A stretch of DNA of 64,000 nt from Gremmenia infestans. Its lineage: Eukaryota; Ascomycota; Leotiomycetes; Helotiales; Hamatocanthoscyphaceae. Below the pieces are notes generated by a model, which saw only the letters and a list, made by a program, of their open reading frames with translations, had not been told where the DNA came from and ran no database searches. Made by a program: the position numbers and the translations under genes. The DNA is taken from contig JAFEVB010000008.1 in assembly GCA_032629725.1 (NCBI GenBank), positions 1,302,001 through 1,366,000 of the forward strand. Direction: 5' to 3'. This document shows, piece by piece, positions 1 to 11,930 of the stretch. Position 1 is the stretch's first letter. Every line of letters starts with the position of its first letter.

Positions 1-2202
1 TGAATACACGAGTTAGCAATGCCCTACAACTTCCTAGGGTCTGACGCGCCTCTAAAAGTGTTGATCTGGCAAATGTCAGTACGTTATAATGTGCAATACC
101 GTTAAACAGTGTGGAAGTGTGAGAAAGAAGGGGGAAAGGGGTTGAAAGGGTTTGTGTTCTTACGTTTCCGTTACAACCGAATACTGATATCTAATTTGTG
201 TCTATGGCAAAGTATACATTAGCTTTCGCATTTATCTAAAGCGTATAGGTTGTAGAAGCTTTGAAGGGAAGAATTGTATAGATATATCCGGCCCCAAAGT
301 CATAAGAGGGAAGGCCGACTAAACTTCACTTACTGCCGTAGATACTGCTGTAGTGAATTGTGTAGTTGCAAGTGTTTGCGTTTGCGTCACAGTCGTCTGT
401 AAAGGGCATGTTGCATCAACAACGCCTAAAACATAGATGGAGACTGCCGCTCTCAACATCCATCCCATAATGGCCATCACGGGCTAAACATAAGCAGCTT
501 TTGGGTTTCTTTGTCGAGTCAGGGAGTTGTGTCGGACTGCTCAATTTATTAAAAGTGCTGAGAGAGGTAAGGAGACTGCTTCCGAGCGGAAGTCACTACT
601 TTGTCCGAACCTCAAAGGAGACATATTATATACAAGTGCTCCAATGCCGATAACCAAACAAGGCTTGGAATGCCAAAGCGTTTCAATACAGGCTCCTGCG
701 TCGTACGAGAGGTGAGACGTCGAAATGATGTCGATGCTCCAAAGCTGTTTGGCCTAGCAACCCATTCTCAGTCGTTACGCACTGCACCGAAAGCATCTCC
801 GCCAGAGTTCTCCCAATTGTGACGAGGAATAGTTTTCATTGTGGAGGAATGGATCGTGCGGTTGCTACCTGCTATTGGGCTACTATACCACTTCGGCTAC
901 AGTACACTTGCGCGGAACTCGCTTCTCTTCATCTGAGAATGCTGAAAGAAGCGAGAGCCTCGTTCGGTCTCCAAAGATTGTGGCGAGACATGCAGGAGGG
1001 GAAAGCCAAGGAAAGCAAAGAAAGAGGGAAGTGACATGCCAGGAGAAACTGGGCATATCAGTTGTGGGTAATCGAGCTAATAAGTCGACCCATATGATAC
1101 AAGTAGTATCAAAGAGATTTATTTAAATGAGCACTTTGTTAGCATATTTGCTGTCCAAAATGTTGCGGAACTCATCTGCTACATAGATACGGGGCATACA
1201 GATCTCTGCAAAACATCTTTGGTAGGACTTCCTACTCGTTGAGTGACCCGGAATAGGAGGGGATGAAAGTAGTCCCTCACAGATTGAGATTGAGGCGTTA
1301 CTGCAGCTTTTCCCTGCTGGCGGATCATCGTGCGAATCAAGTAAACCGACAGAACATCTCATAGGAGACGTCTGATCTATCAAGAATCGGACAGCTATCG
1401 ATGAAGACACAGGGGGAAGGATTAATTAGAGGTTCTCTGCCGTCGGCATTCGAAAATTGATTGCCAACAATGCCAAGGAGAGCCGGGGGGGCATATTCGG
1501 CACGTGGTAGCCTAGGTAAGACACGGGTATGCTGGTTGTCCTACTCTCGTACGTGTGAGATGGTACCTTAGGTTGATGAGGACATGATGTTCTAAGGACT
1601 GGTACAGGGCAACATCAAACAAGAGTCGTGATTTTAGAGTTGTGATTTTAGAGTTATGGTTTTAGAGTTGTGATTTTAGAGTTATGGTTTTAGAGTTATG
1701 GTTTTAGAGTTGTGGTTTTAGAGTTGTGGTCGTGGTCGTGATTCCTAAAATGAGAGCCTCTTGTCCCTGTAACTCAGCTCTCTTAGGTCGTGTTTAGCGC
1801 TTGAGTCCCTTATCTTAGTGTTTGCCCCACCTACTATCATCATGTAAATGTAACCCGACCCCGACCTGCTGGACTAGGTACCTAACCTAACCTTAACGTC
1901 AAGTCACTTTGAATATGCTCGAGTTTCTCATCGTGGCCAGGGAAAGACTTCACGGATGCGGACGCAGACTGGCAAATAATCCGGGTTTTGTTGGGTCAAA
2001 GGTAAGCGCAACTAACATTTAGACCTGTAGGACGTGTTCAAATCCTACGAGTAAAGAAGGTCCAAAAGCCCCTTGATATTGCAAATACTACGAGAATTGC
2101 TCAACACGCTAAACTGGGGAAGCAATGTGTATGTCTCCGGAATGCAGGTCCGGTTGAGCTGTCTGTCTTTCTCCTATTGAGGTTTTGTCTTCGAGAGACC
2201 AC
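1..2202. other. Gene-poor left end
   Basis: No convincing gene is seen. The short open frames here have no recognisable domain, and no splice signals join them into a longer protein. The stretch contains the 14-bp tandem repeat listed separately, a CACGTG at 1501-1506 and CCTAGGTA-type motifs near 1511 and 1874. Confidence 0.6.
1628..1725 (+). repeat. 14-bp tandem repeat, seven units
   Basis: Seven consecutive 14-base units follow the pattern RTGRTTTTAGAGTT. They alternate between GTGATTTTAGAGTT, ATGGTTTTAGAGTT and GTGGTTTTAGAGTT, and a GTGGTC-rich tail follows to about 1740. The units differ only at positions 1 and 4, so this is a young minisatellite in non-coding DNA. Confidence 0.9.
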
Positions 2203-2897
2203 TCACTCTACCTTCTTCGCAGGCCTCAGCATAGGAGCAGAAGGAGCCTCGGGATTCTTCTTCTCAACTTGATACACATAACCAAACTTCTCATACAGCG
2301 GTTTCCCAATTTCGGAAGCGTCGAGATAGCTTTCCAGCCCTTTACCGTCCGCAGCCGCACACCCCCACTCTAAGAGCTTTGATGCTAGTCCTCTCTTCCT
2401 ATACTCAGAATGAGTTGCCAGCACCTCGAGAACTATCAACATGTGAGCACATTCCTTCCCCATTACGGACAGGCTAGTAAGTCCTTACAAAAATGTTTCC
2501 GATCTCCCATAGTAGCACAATGCTGCTGTTCCATAACTCTAAAAAACGCATCGACCTTCTCCTCAGTCATGCCCTCGGCCATCTCGTTTCCCCACCTCGA
2601 CCGCCAGTCCGACGGCCCTCCCTCGTCCTCAACTACCCACTTCGACCACGACGCGACTCTCCGCTTCTCGTCAGGCTGCTCTTCAGTCATGACCATGAAA
2701 GTAGTGTGTTGCTTCTCCTCGCTCATGCTGCAAGCGAATGCGTCTGACATCCAGGCACGCACTGCCGGCGTGTCGGGAAAGGGACCCATATCAATGCGGT
2801 GAAAGGCATCTAACCACACGTCTACCATGCCAGGGATGTCTTGCGGCACCGCGCGGGATAGTGTAAAAGTCATCGTATATGCTGAAAATTGAGGCAA
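2203..2897 (-). CDS. GNAT-family N-acetyltransferase
   Basis: Predicted GNAT acetyltransferase using acetyl-CoA; the substrate is unknown. Two exons (2897-2489 and 2432-2203) are joined by a 56-nt intron at 2433-2488 with GTAAGG donor and GATAG acceptor. Splicing restores the strand-4 segment HFFLEVLATHSEYRKRGLA. This contains the acetyl-CoA pyrophosphate loop of the R-x-x-G-x-A type (RKRGLAS), followed by KPLYEKFGY, typical of the GNAT C-terminus. The protein is 212 aa from the first Met, or 204 aa from the Met at 2873, which precedes TFTLSRA and looks the more natural start. The family is common in fungi, with many members lacking a known substrate. The neighbouring gene gives no hint of role. 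Confidence 0.8.
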
Positions 2898-3693
2898 AGA
2901 TAGAGGTTTATTCTAAAATAATAACACTAATAATTATTGTTGTCTCTGAAGAAAATGGGATGTATTAGAGTAACTGAGGAAGGGCGTGAACTATGAACGA
3001 GACAGAATGGCAGCCTGGGCGTTGCATGCGCGGCTCGTCTCGAGATAACCTCCCGAAATAGGAAGGTGTTTACGAGGGTCTAACAACACAATGATGAAAA
3101 TAATAGGCATCAAAGACTGAGGGCCTTGCCCTCGGGAGCCTACCGTCCCGGAGTAAACTTTGACGCCGCGGCCGCGCTAGATACCTACGCGAAATCGCAT
3201 GAATTTCAGGGGTGGAACTGCAGAGTAAACTCAATCTAAACTTCGTAGAGCAGTGCAGGTGACCTTCTTGACTCTGGCCTGTAAGAATGAATGAATGTAT
3301 GGCACCCGCGGATTTCGGTGCAAGCAATTCTTAGCTACCCCAAAATTCAAGCAGCAAAGCTCTCTCTAGACAAAATCATATCCAAACGTAAAAAGTATCT
3401 GAATGCGACGCTGTAAATTAATAGTATCACGCAATTTATAAGACGTCCGCGATCGTTGAAGTTGAAAAGCAGAGGCTGAGGCTGAGGGCCTCAAAAGCCA
3501 CAACCACTATAATTCGTCCGCTAAGCCCGCCAGTTCCCTACCGGATGTCATGTATCTATTGTACACACCACACAGACATAGCCTTGAAATACGCCCGCTA
3601 ATTCATGCCTCGGAAATGCCGTTTTATTCCGTACGCCTACGCGCCATTTCACAGATTCCATTGCTCAGTTACGCGAATTACACATCCCTTCGT
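2898..3693. other. Intergenic, GNAT gene to rsc9
   Basis: About 800 bases, AT-rich just upstream of the GNAT gene (2910-2945). No coding frame with recognisable content. It should hold the GNAT promoter and the rsc9 3' untranslated region. Confidence 0.6.
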
Positions 3694-6580
3694 TCAAGCG
3701 TCGTTCATTGCGTTGATCAAGTCCGTGATGTATGGAGTCTGATTCACAGTTAGCCCAGATTCACCAATGAAGATGTTTGCACTTACTAAAGCCTTGTTGT
3801 GCGCCATGGTTTCATACAGCCGCGGCGAAACAGGTTTGAACAAACGATCAACCCAAGACACAGCACCTGGAAGCTTCATAACTTTCTCCTCCGCCTGAGT
3901 CTTCGATAAATTACGAGCTAAGTTGCGCAGAACCAAGACAGCGCTGAGAGGGACTCCCGCAGCCTCGTGACGCTCATCCACAGCTGTAAAATGAAGCATG
4001 AACGCTTGCTTTGGTGGCGAGATGATATATGAAGGCTTCAATTTCTTCGCTGGAGGCGGCCCAAGGTAGTCAGAGTCCTTGTTTGTGACAGGAACTCGTC
4101 GTGGCGGCAGGTGGACTTTGATGTGTGTTGCAAGTTGCAGCAATTTAGTGGCAGGTTTCCCCTTGAAACGACGACAATGTTCCCACTCACAGGTATATTG
4201 ACCTACCTGTGAGTTATCAAATTTTCCGTCTTCCAACTCAGGGACACCTACATGATCTCGAAGAATGTGTCGATACATCTCTTCTGGACTCATGAAGAAT
4301 TTGTTACATGGTCCTTGATCACCTGGAGAAGCACCACTTTTCCAATAGCACTTGTTGTACGGCTCTCCTTTAAGATCAACGGGAACGCTCCGCATTCTGA
4401 TACCCTTAATAATGAATTTCTGGATTGGTCCTGGTTGAACTTGTGCAGCTGCCTTTTCAGCAAATGTCGTGCTGACGTTTTTGATAAATTCAGCAGCTGG
4501 CAAAAGTTGTCGTCCAGTTTCCACAACTGTAGGTGCAAAGCAAGCTTGATACTCTTGCCAAAGGGCGATCTGAGTGATAGCCTCATCCCGGTCCTCTTCA
4601 AAAAGACAGCGGAGCCACTGTGAACTACGTTCAGGTTCCTCTAACTTAAGAAGCTGGCTAAGAAGCTCTTTAGGAAGGGTCACAGGTTTTGGAGGGGGGG
4701 GTATCTTTTGTTCAAATCCTCGAAGCCATTCTCTCTCTGCATACTTCGCACCATGAGCCAAGAGGCGGGTGAGCTGATTGACAAGAGGTTCGATAAGTGA
4801 ATTCGTGGTGAGGAAATCAACATTAGCAACAACGGCCGTGTACTGATATAGAATATCCAAGCAAGCATGGAGAAGCTCGTCATCGTTGAGCAATGTCCAA
4901 TCTAAAATATTCTGGATGCATGCACTGGGGATTCCCTTCAGGGTATTGTTTTCCTCGAGAGTCATGGATATCCTACTTATAGCTCGCAAACATGTAAGAA
5001 TTGCACCTCGATCCTCGGACTGGAGCTGTGCCAGAAGCGAAATGTAGAGCGGATCAGATTCCTCGAAGTGAAGGTACTTTGTGAGCTGCTCTGCTATATC
5101 AAGTGCGTAATGCTTCAGCTCTGTGAGGCAATCGAGTTTTGGGAGGTTAAGTGCAATAGTCAAGAAGTCTCGTAATGGAGACATCTCAGAAACATACAAA
5201 GCATTTTCCTCTAGCATGACCATGTTTCTTAGTGTCAGGCCGGCTTCATTAACCTGTAGAAGCGCATCGCTAAACTCGGCTGGCTGAATATTATCATCGA
5301 CGGCTAGCTTAGGAAGTTTTGAAATCCTCTTCAGAATGTCTGGGGTGCCGTCAATACCATTGAGTGTGTCAGGGGTAGCTGATAGCTCGTCTTCTGTGTA
5401 TGCGATTCGCCATTTGACTTTATAAAACAAAGAGCTGACCTCCAGGACCTTCTCGATAAGCGCCTCCGCTAGGCCCGGGAAAGACTCAAATTTGTATTTG
5501 TCTCCTCGTTCCATGGATATCTTGACAAGATGGTGCAAAGCGTATTCCTGCTCTGACGGAATTCCTGATTTCAGAGCACACAGACAGCGGACGTAGATAT
5601 TGGGGCCATCGAAACCAGCTACACGTCAAAATTAGCAATTATTTGTCAACAAAAAAAGAAAGTGGCTTACATCCGGGGAGCATTACACCTCTGTTTAAAG
5701 GTACGGGAATTCTCGCATATGCTGCCATTAGAGCCGTGTCTCTATAGGCTTTTTGCCGCCTAGAGAACTCTACGGCGTTATTGCCAGGAGTAATTACTGG
5801 CCGGAGAGTGAGGGGCATTTGTGGGCGAGGTTCGTATCTCTCCACGGCTTGAGACTGGTGCTCACTTAATGAAGGCGTATAGGATGAAGAAGCACCCACA
5901 CGAGGCAATTGATGCTGGCTGTGATGCTGTGGGGTAGATGTATGAGAGGTCGTCGCTACATGTCTGCTTTGTCGCGACGATGAGTGGACTTCTGGTTGAA
6001 ATAGGACTCGCTGTGGGGGTGCTTGTCGCAGACCTCTCGTTACTCTCCCACCAGAGCCAGGTGTCTCTTCACTTCCGTTCCTCTCTCTTGAAGGCGTGCC
6101 ATCGTCTCCCGAAGCCTCTGAATCATGATGACCCAGATTGCCTGTTTCCCGTCGCGCTGGCTTATAGTTGTCAACGGTTCGGGAGAGCAGGGCTCCGCCT
6201 TTGGCTGTCAGATCTTCGAGAATCTCTCTTGGAGGTGGATCCTTCTTATGTATCTCAGCTATCTCGAATGCGGCAAGGTTCTTGTAGTAAACCGTCTTGA
6301 GACCGAAGGCCAGAGCAGGAAGGTTGTTGGCAGGTAAATTCCATTCCTGGCCCAACTTCCTCCAGGCCAACTTCTCGTCGCTGATCTTGTCATATCCTCC
6401 GCGCCCTACAACGACATTGAACAGATCCAAAAGGTTGATAAACTTGCTGCCGACTCTGGGCTCGCGCTGCAACTCTGTTCCTCTCTTCTCGTGGAATGCG
6501 GCAAGTTTGTCCATAAACGCAGCATATTCGACGGACTGGGGAAGCGTTGGGGGCGACGGTTCTTGTCTTGGAGGAGCCAT
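3694..6580 (-). CDS. RSC chromatin-remodelling complex subunit Rsc9 (ARID protein)
   Basis: Subunit of the RSC (SWI/SNF-type) nucleosome remodeller; nuclear. Two exons, 6580-5671 and 5618-3694, are separated by a 52-nt intron (5619-5670) with GTAAGC donor, TGCTAAT branch region and TGTAG acceptor. The joined protein is 944 aa. An ARID/BRIGHT DNA-binding domain lies at about residues 20-115 (GRGGYDKISDEKLAWRKLG). A low-complexity Ser/Pro/His linker follows. After the splice comes the conserved GFDGPNIYVRCLCALKSGIP block, then a long helical (armadillo-like) region. Near residues 725-800 there is a Cys/His-rich zinc-finger-like segment (KCYWKSG ... YTCEWEHCRRF). This order matches fungal Rsc9 and its animal relative ARID2. 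The gene is divergent from the rec114 homologue across a 461-bp spacer. Confidence 0.92.
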
Positions 6581-7041
6581 ATTTATGGTTGTGCTGCAGT
6601 TGTTGTCATGCGCCGCCGCTCAGTTGCTGGTAATCTTGTTCAGTACTGGATGCGACGCGCATTCAATACTGTCGGTCGCGACAGCTTTGCAAATTGTAGA
6701 TGACTAAGCATAATAGCGGATCGGCACGGCACAACATTTATCCTGCTGTTGAGGAGCTTGAGCTTGAGCTTTGACTCGCACTCGCTCGACCTTGACCCTT
6801 TTATTGAAATACCCTCCGTATATCCGCTACATCACTCACTCACTCCATCATCAGCGTCAAGTGGCCCCATTCATAGACCAAGGCCATTGATGCTGATACC
6901 ATTGCTATACCAGTACTATTCCAAGCATTGAATCACAGACTAACGATCCAGTCATCTGCGCTACACTTTTCTTCACTTCCCTTCCCCTCCCTTCATAGTG
7001 TTTATTTACTTTACTTCTCCCCTCACCTATCCCATCCCATT
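6581..7041. promoter_or_regulatory. Divergent promoter region between rsc9 and rec114
   Basis: A 461-bp spacer separates the two start codons, so it must hold both promoters and both leaders. The rec114 side ends in a pyrimidine-rich leader at about 6965-7040 (CTTCCCTTCCCCTCCCTTC), usual upstream of fungal start codons. I see no clear TATA box. Only the position and composition are observed; shared regulation is not shown. Confidence 0.55.
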
Positions 7042-9089
7042 ATGTCTCAACTATTCTCGCAAGTACTAGACCCCATTTATGCTTCCATTTCTATTGCGAA
7101 GTTCTCTCATAACACATCTCCCTACGGAACTCGCAACTTCGTCTGGACTCATGTTGGCAACAGGAACGACCTTGACTTGATAATTCGAAGAACGAGGGTC
7201 GTCGACGAGCGTGGCAACTTCAATGAACGCCTTGTGATGAAGATCCATGCTGGCGCAGAGTTGTTGGTACTGCGCTCATTTGCCAATTTACGAATGCAAG
7301 AGCTGATAGACGGGTCAGGAAATGCAAGATCTCGGTCAGCTAGTCCAATTCTGCCAGGATTTTAACCCGTCTACTTCCGCGGGCCCTCAAGTTCAGCTGG
7401 TAATAAAGAGTCCTTTCATGGCTATGAGCTACCCACGAGCTCCCAACATGGTATGTGTATCCAGAGTACAAGCTTGCCATTGCGTGTCCTAGCTATGAGC
7501 CTCTATCTGAACATCCTTCTTTAAGGTTCGACGACTTCAAGTGAAGTTCCACAACAACTCCGACTTTGACAAGGCCTTGAGCATCATGCAAGAAGTTGGA
7601 CTTTCCGTTACAGATAGCGTGCCTCCTGTCCGACCACCAAATTTCCAAATTCCGTCGCCAGCGCCATCCACCTCAAGCGCCGATGCTGCCTTCTCCATGT
7701 CCAGACCAGCATCCGCGAATTTGCCCTTAATTCCTGCCATCTCGGGAACGTCAGTATTCTCGGCTGCAAAGTCCGAATTCAAGATTCCCATTCGGCCAGA
7801 CTCGTCATGTTCAAACACCCAAAAACCACATGGCTCTTTGTCTTATTCCGCTCCTTCGATTCCTAGGGCGGTTTCTATCTCATCTGCTTTCCCGATGGTC
7901 AAACACACTTCTCCTGCTCTGTATGACTTTCAGGTTGAGAAAGAGGTATGTAATATATCAAAAATACCTTGCATACAATGAGCTCAACTTTCTTTAGTCA
8001 CAAAGTCAACAAATCTCGCTTTCAAACTCTCGTCAAAGTCTCTACGAAAGGTTTCCATCCTCGCTGTCATCCCAGGAAGATGGATTTCTCTCAAGCATAG
8101 AGCCCATACCCGCAATGGAGTCTCGGATTTCTTTAGAAAAGGGGCTGCAATGGAATACTGGGGGGCTTTCAGAGAGTGCTGCAAATACAGCTGATACCTT
8201 CAACCAGAGCCGTACTCCTCGGAACAATCCTGCCCGGCCAGCATCTACCCCAAACGATTATAATACAAACAAAGTGTTTCCATTCAAGTACGATTCGCTG
8301 TCGCTTCCAAAATCCCAATCACAAGCACGAGCTGCGTCTATTTCTATTCTGCCTCCCTTGCCAAAACCAACATTAGTCGCCAGAACGCTTTCAACGATTA
8401 ATGCGCGAGAAATATCTACCGGGAAAGCTCCCGCCCCAACTCAAAATCCTGCGAAGAGGCGTGTTGATGAGCGGAAGTCCTCAAATGTCACATCTGGGCT
8501 AGATGAAATTGGTTCACATGAAGAACGGCAACATGAGAATTTGGTGAAGCAGCCCATCGTCTTCGAACAGCCAGCCGAGCCAGAGGATGAGCCTTCGCCG
8601 CTAGCTGCGAAGAGTGCTGCTGCCACATCTCGACCATCATCCGCTATGACTGGCCTTCCATCCAAAATTACCACCACCAAGAAACGTGCAGCGGCTCCCA
8701 TTCGCCTGTCTTCAGCTACGAAACGCCCAAAAATGGTTAGTCAAAGTACCCAGACCCAGACACTCTCTGGTCGCGATCACACAATTGCCCAAAAAGCCAC
8801 CCCGGTCGACGGATCTACTAATGTACCAACCAACTTGCCTGCTCTTGTTGCCGATATACCATCGCCACCCGAAAGCTATCTAGAGGCCGTTGATGACTTC
8901 GTTGCCAAGCACAAAGCGCGACCTGCTTCAAAGGAACTCTGGGAAGCCCCCGGGTACGCAGAAGCTGACGAAGAACAGCGGCTGTCCTTACTTAACAGTT
9001 TCATCTGTGAGAATTTGGAGAATGCCGATTTCCTACAACTTTGCCAGGACACCGAGAAATCGTGGAGGAGAATCGGACTTGGGATGTGA
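7042..9089 (+). CDS. Meiotic recombination protein Rec114 (Rec7-like)
   Basis: Likely Rec114, a partner of the Spo11 core machinery (with Mei4 and Mer2) that promotes meiotic DNA double-strand breaks. Four exons: 7042-7266, 7319-7450, 7526-7945 and 7998-9089. The last two introns have clear signals (GTATGT donors, TTAAG and TTTAG acceptors); intron 1 (52 nt) is the least certain. The protein is 622 aa. The N-terminus is a compact PH-like domain ending in RRLQVKFHNNSDFDKAL. The middle is disordered and Ser/Pro-rich. The last ~60 residues are a conserved acidic/aromatic helical segment (ELWEAPGYAE ... FLQLCQDTEKSW). This two-ended arrangement is the Rec114 signature. It is longer than yeast Rec114 (about 430 aa) because of the linker. 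Identification rests on pattern recognition, not an alignment. Confidence 0.7.
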
Positions 9090-10544
9090 TTTAGCTGAAT
9101 AGCATGTATTGATGTTATGAAATGGACTGTATTGCTTGGCCACATCATCGAAATATCTGTCTTTGCGACTGGAGGACTTTTTGCATGTTAGCGATGGCGC
9201 TTGGCTGGATGTTTGCTTTCCAAAATAACTTAGAACCCATTTTACCCCCCTTCCTTCCCCCTGGATGCTTTGAACTGTGGTAGGTCTAATGTTCTCTATC
9301 CTCGTTGGTACATTGAAATGATGCAAACTTTCCAAACCGATAGCCACGTGGGTTACTCAAATCTCCGTTGGCTTTTGGTAGGGCTTCAAGTATGTGTCAG
9401 CAGTACCAACGAATAAAAACCCCATCATTTGTTATGATGCGTCGCTCCTTCCAAAGCCAAAACCCCTTCGTGGGTTGGTCGCGCTGCCCCCTTTAGTCAC
9501 GTGAACCACCCCCTCTTTAACAAGTTTTCAAATTTTCCAAACTAAAATGATATGGTACACACTGTATTTTCAACGGTTAATTCAGAATGAATCATCCAGT
9601 ATACTCAGATAATGCTTTGTATCAAATCTTCTTTCTATATTCTGCAGGTCACGTGCATTTCGAGACGTAATCGTCGGCGTCCTCTAAGCGAGGCCTTCTT
9701 CGTTGGGAGTCCAGGACAACCATCAACAAAAAGACAAACAAAACATATCATCTACTTACCCCCTCTCCTCTCAACCCAGAATTTCTAGTCCAGATTCCTG
9801 CAACTACTCTACGCACAATATCTTATCCTGCAGCTTTAACGAGAGTCATCCTTTCCTTTCTCATCAACAAGCCTGTAACTCAAAGCGAAAAAGGGGGGCG
9901 GGCATGCGAGAAGCTGCTGCGGCCTGCGGCTTGAAATTGACTTTTTCGGACATGCCATACTTGCTTTGTTCGGCCTCGGTCTCGGCATTTTCCAGTTTCC
10001 CACCAGCACTGCAGCAGTGGCATGAGGGGGGCAGATTTGGAAGGGTTTATTACGTTGCAGATTGGAATTTATCATGCAAGAGCTTCCTTTCAGTGGGTAT
10101 CCCTTCTGAAGCTAAGCTGACCCGGTCGATCATCTTTCCAGGACAGTGTTTCAAGGGGCCCTTTTTCAAACCTGTGAATAGAGAAATAGTGTTTAGTATA
10201 GCCTCTTTTTATTTATGAACACACTTAAATGATGCAAATCGAACTTATAGAAGTGCAAAGTAGGAATTCGAGTCAGATTGGGTACACCATTTGAAATCAC
10301 AGAGCACAAATTGTAAGCATATTCAGAAATCCAATGTATGTATTGGTATCTGACTCAAACGCTAGATATCATGCACCCACTTATGAATCAAGCGGAATAA
10401 TCATTATCATCGCATCATCATCAGTCATGATCCGTAGCCTGTAACCGAAAGAACCCCCACCCAAAAAAAGAAAACAAACCACCAAATTAGTCGCCCAAAT
10501 CCCGTCAAAATGCAAAAGATGGGAGGGCAATTTAATGGTGTTGT
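9090..10544. other. Intergenic between convergent rec114 and dioxygenase genes
   Basis: About 1.45 kb between two converging gene ends, longer than needed for 3' regions. It contains three CACGTG sites (9345, 9498, 9650) and then a CT-rich, CA-rich stretch (9700-9840) that resembles a 5' leader. A short frame near 9945-10024 would encode a hydrophobic peptide (GHAILALFGLGLGIF), but it has no in-frame ATG. I cannot assemble a credible gene; an unannotated small gene or non-coding RNA is possible. Confidence 0.45.
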
Positions 10545-11930
10545 TCAGAAGACGGTGAAACCCTCACCAGGCTCCAAGTACTCCTCGCCCTCGGCCTCAC
10601 GCTTCGACTTGGAAGCTGGGTCAAAGTATGGGCGCTCGCCGATGCCGACGCAGCGTTGGCCGGTACGGAGACCATTGTTGTCGTAGTCATAGGTAGCAGC
10701 GTGGTATGTGGAGCGGTTGTCCCAGATAGCTGTTTTGGAAATTAATGTTTGTTCAATTTCAAAAGAGAAGGGTTTTGATTTACCAAGATCATTCTGGTTG
10801 TCCCACTTGAAGCGGACTTGAAGATCATGGTTCTCTGTGATCATACGGAGGAACTCGTTGAGTAGGTGAGAGGACTCGTTTTCAGTCAATCCGTTGATAT
10901 GTTGAACGTGGTGGCCGACAGCGAAGACGGTCTTCCAGCCGGTAACGGGATTGGTGCGGACAACTGGGTGCTCGGTCGAGAGCTCGTCACCAACATTCAG
11001 TGGGGAGCCACGGGGCTCGGTGTAGAGCTTGAATTTCTGGTCCTTAGCAGCTTGGGTGAATAGAGGTTGGGCATATGTGGCGGTAAGGCCATCGAGGAAC
11101 TTCTGGTAGGCAGGGGAGAATCGGTCGTAGACCTCATATCCTGGTGGAGAGGTTTAGCAATGATAGTTACAGAGGAATGTCGACTCTGGGTTCGTCTTAC
11201 CAGAGGCCCAAAGGGTGTCACCACCAAGAGTGGGAATATCAGTAAGCTTCAAGATAGCATAATCAGATGGAGCTGGCTCGAAGGTGATGTCAGAGTGCCA
11301 TCCCTTCTTGAGAGACTGTTTCTTCTTGTGTTGCTCGGTCTTGCGGTCACAGAAGATCTTAGTAGCGAGATCGTTACTAATGACGGATATTTCATCATCC
11401 TTGTTGCACTGGAAGGACTTGTTGGAGATGGGATGAATATGCATGGTTGAATCAGCAGGCTTGCCGGTCAATTCACCGAGCTTCTGGCATAGCTTCTTCT
11501 GGAGGTCGTTTGTAAGCTCATCTTGAGCGCGGAAGAAGACAACGCCACGTTGCGAGACTGAAAGTTTGTTAAATCAACATTTGAGAAAGATATCACAAAA
11601 GGGACACAGATTAAGTAGGAGAGTTGAGAACTGGTGCTGTCTGTGGTTGAACTTGGGAGAATGAAGGTAATTACCAGTGACAGCAAGATCACGAATGAGC
11701 TCATCGGCATTAGGAGCCTCAAGCCACTGAGCAAGCTTGGCCTTTGGAAACTCCTTGCCAATGACTGGAGTGACATCAAAGGACTCAAACTTATCAAGAG
11801 CTCCAGTGAGCTGGATGGGAGTCTTGGTAAGCTTGGCAGGAGCAGTCTGCCGAGAGACAAACTCCTGGGCCTTAATCTTCATTTCATTGAGACGGGTGGT
11901 GGGGTAGACATCAACTGCTGAAGGAGCCAT
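10545..11930 (-). CDS. TauD/TfdA-family Fe(II)/2-oxoglutarate dioxygenase
   Basis: Predicted non-haem iron, 2-oxoglutarate-dependent dioxygenase of the taurine/alkyl-sulfonate (TauD; yeast Jlp1) type, which would release sulfite or otherwise oxidise a small organic acid. Four exons: 11930-11675, 11557-11201, 11140-10784 and 10729-10545; introns of 117, 60 and 54 nt. The protein is 384 aa. The iron-binding HxD is visible in GWHSDITFEP. The distal His lies in NRSTYHAATYDYD, and the 2-oxoglutarate-binding Arg in GQRCVGIGERPYF. FFRAQDELT and GGDTLWASG are further family blocks. The length fits fungal members (about 370-390 aa). There is no secretion signal, so it is probably cytosolic. The substrate cannot be told from sequence: sulfonates, 2,4-D-like acids and others are known in the family. 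No sulfur-pathway gene is next to it. Confidence 0.88.

Noticed and set aside
527..1410. Several overlapping frames of 60-95 codons on both strands
   Set aside because: No domain, no ATG with a conserved-looking context and no splice signals linking them; consistent with chance frames.
2020..2060. tRNA-like T-arm (GTGTTCAAATCC flanked by GTAGGA/TCCTAC)
   Set aside because: The stem encloses a 10-base loop, not the seven-base T loop, and no acceptor stem, D arm or anticodon arm can be drawn around it.
9703..10218. 171-codon plus-strand frame
   Set aside because: It starts at a non-ATG codon, the composition is like untranslated leader translated by chance, and no family is recognised.
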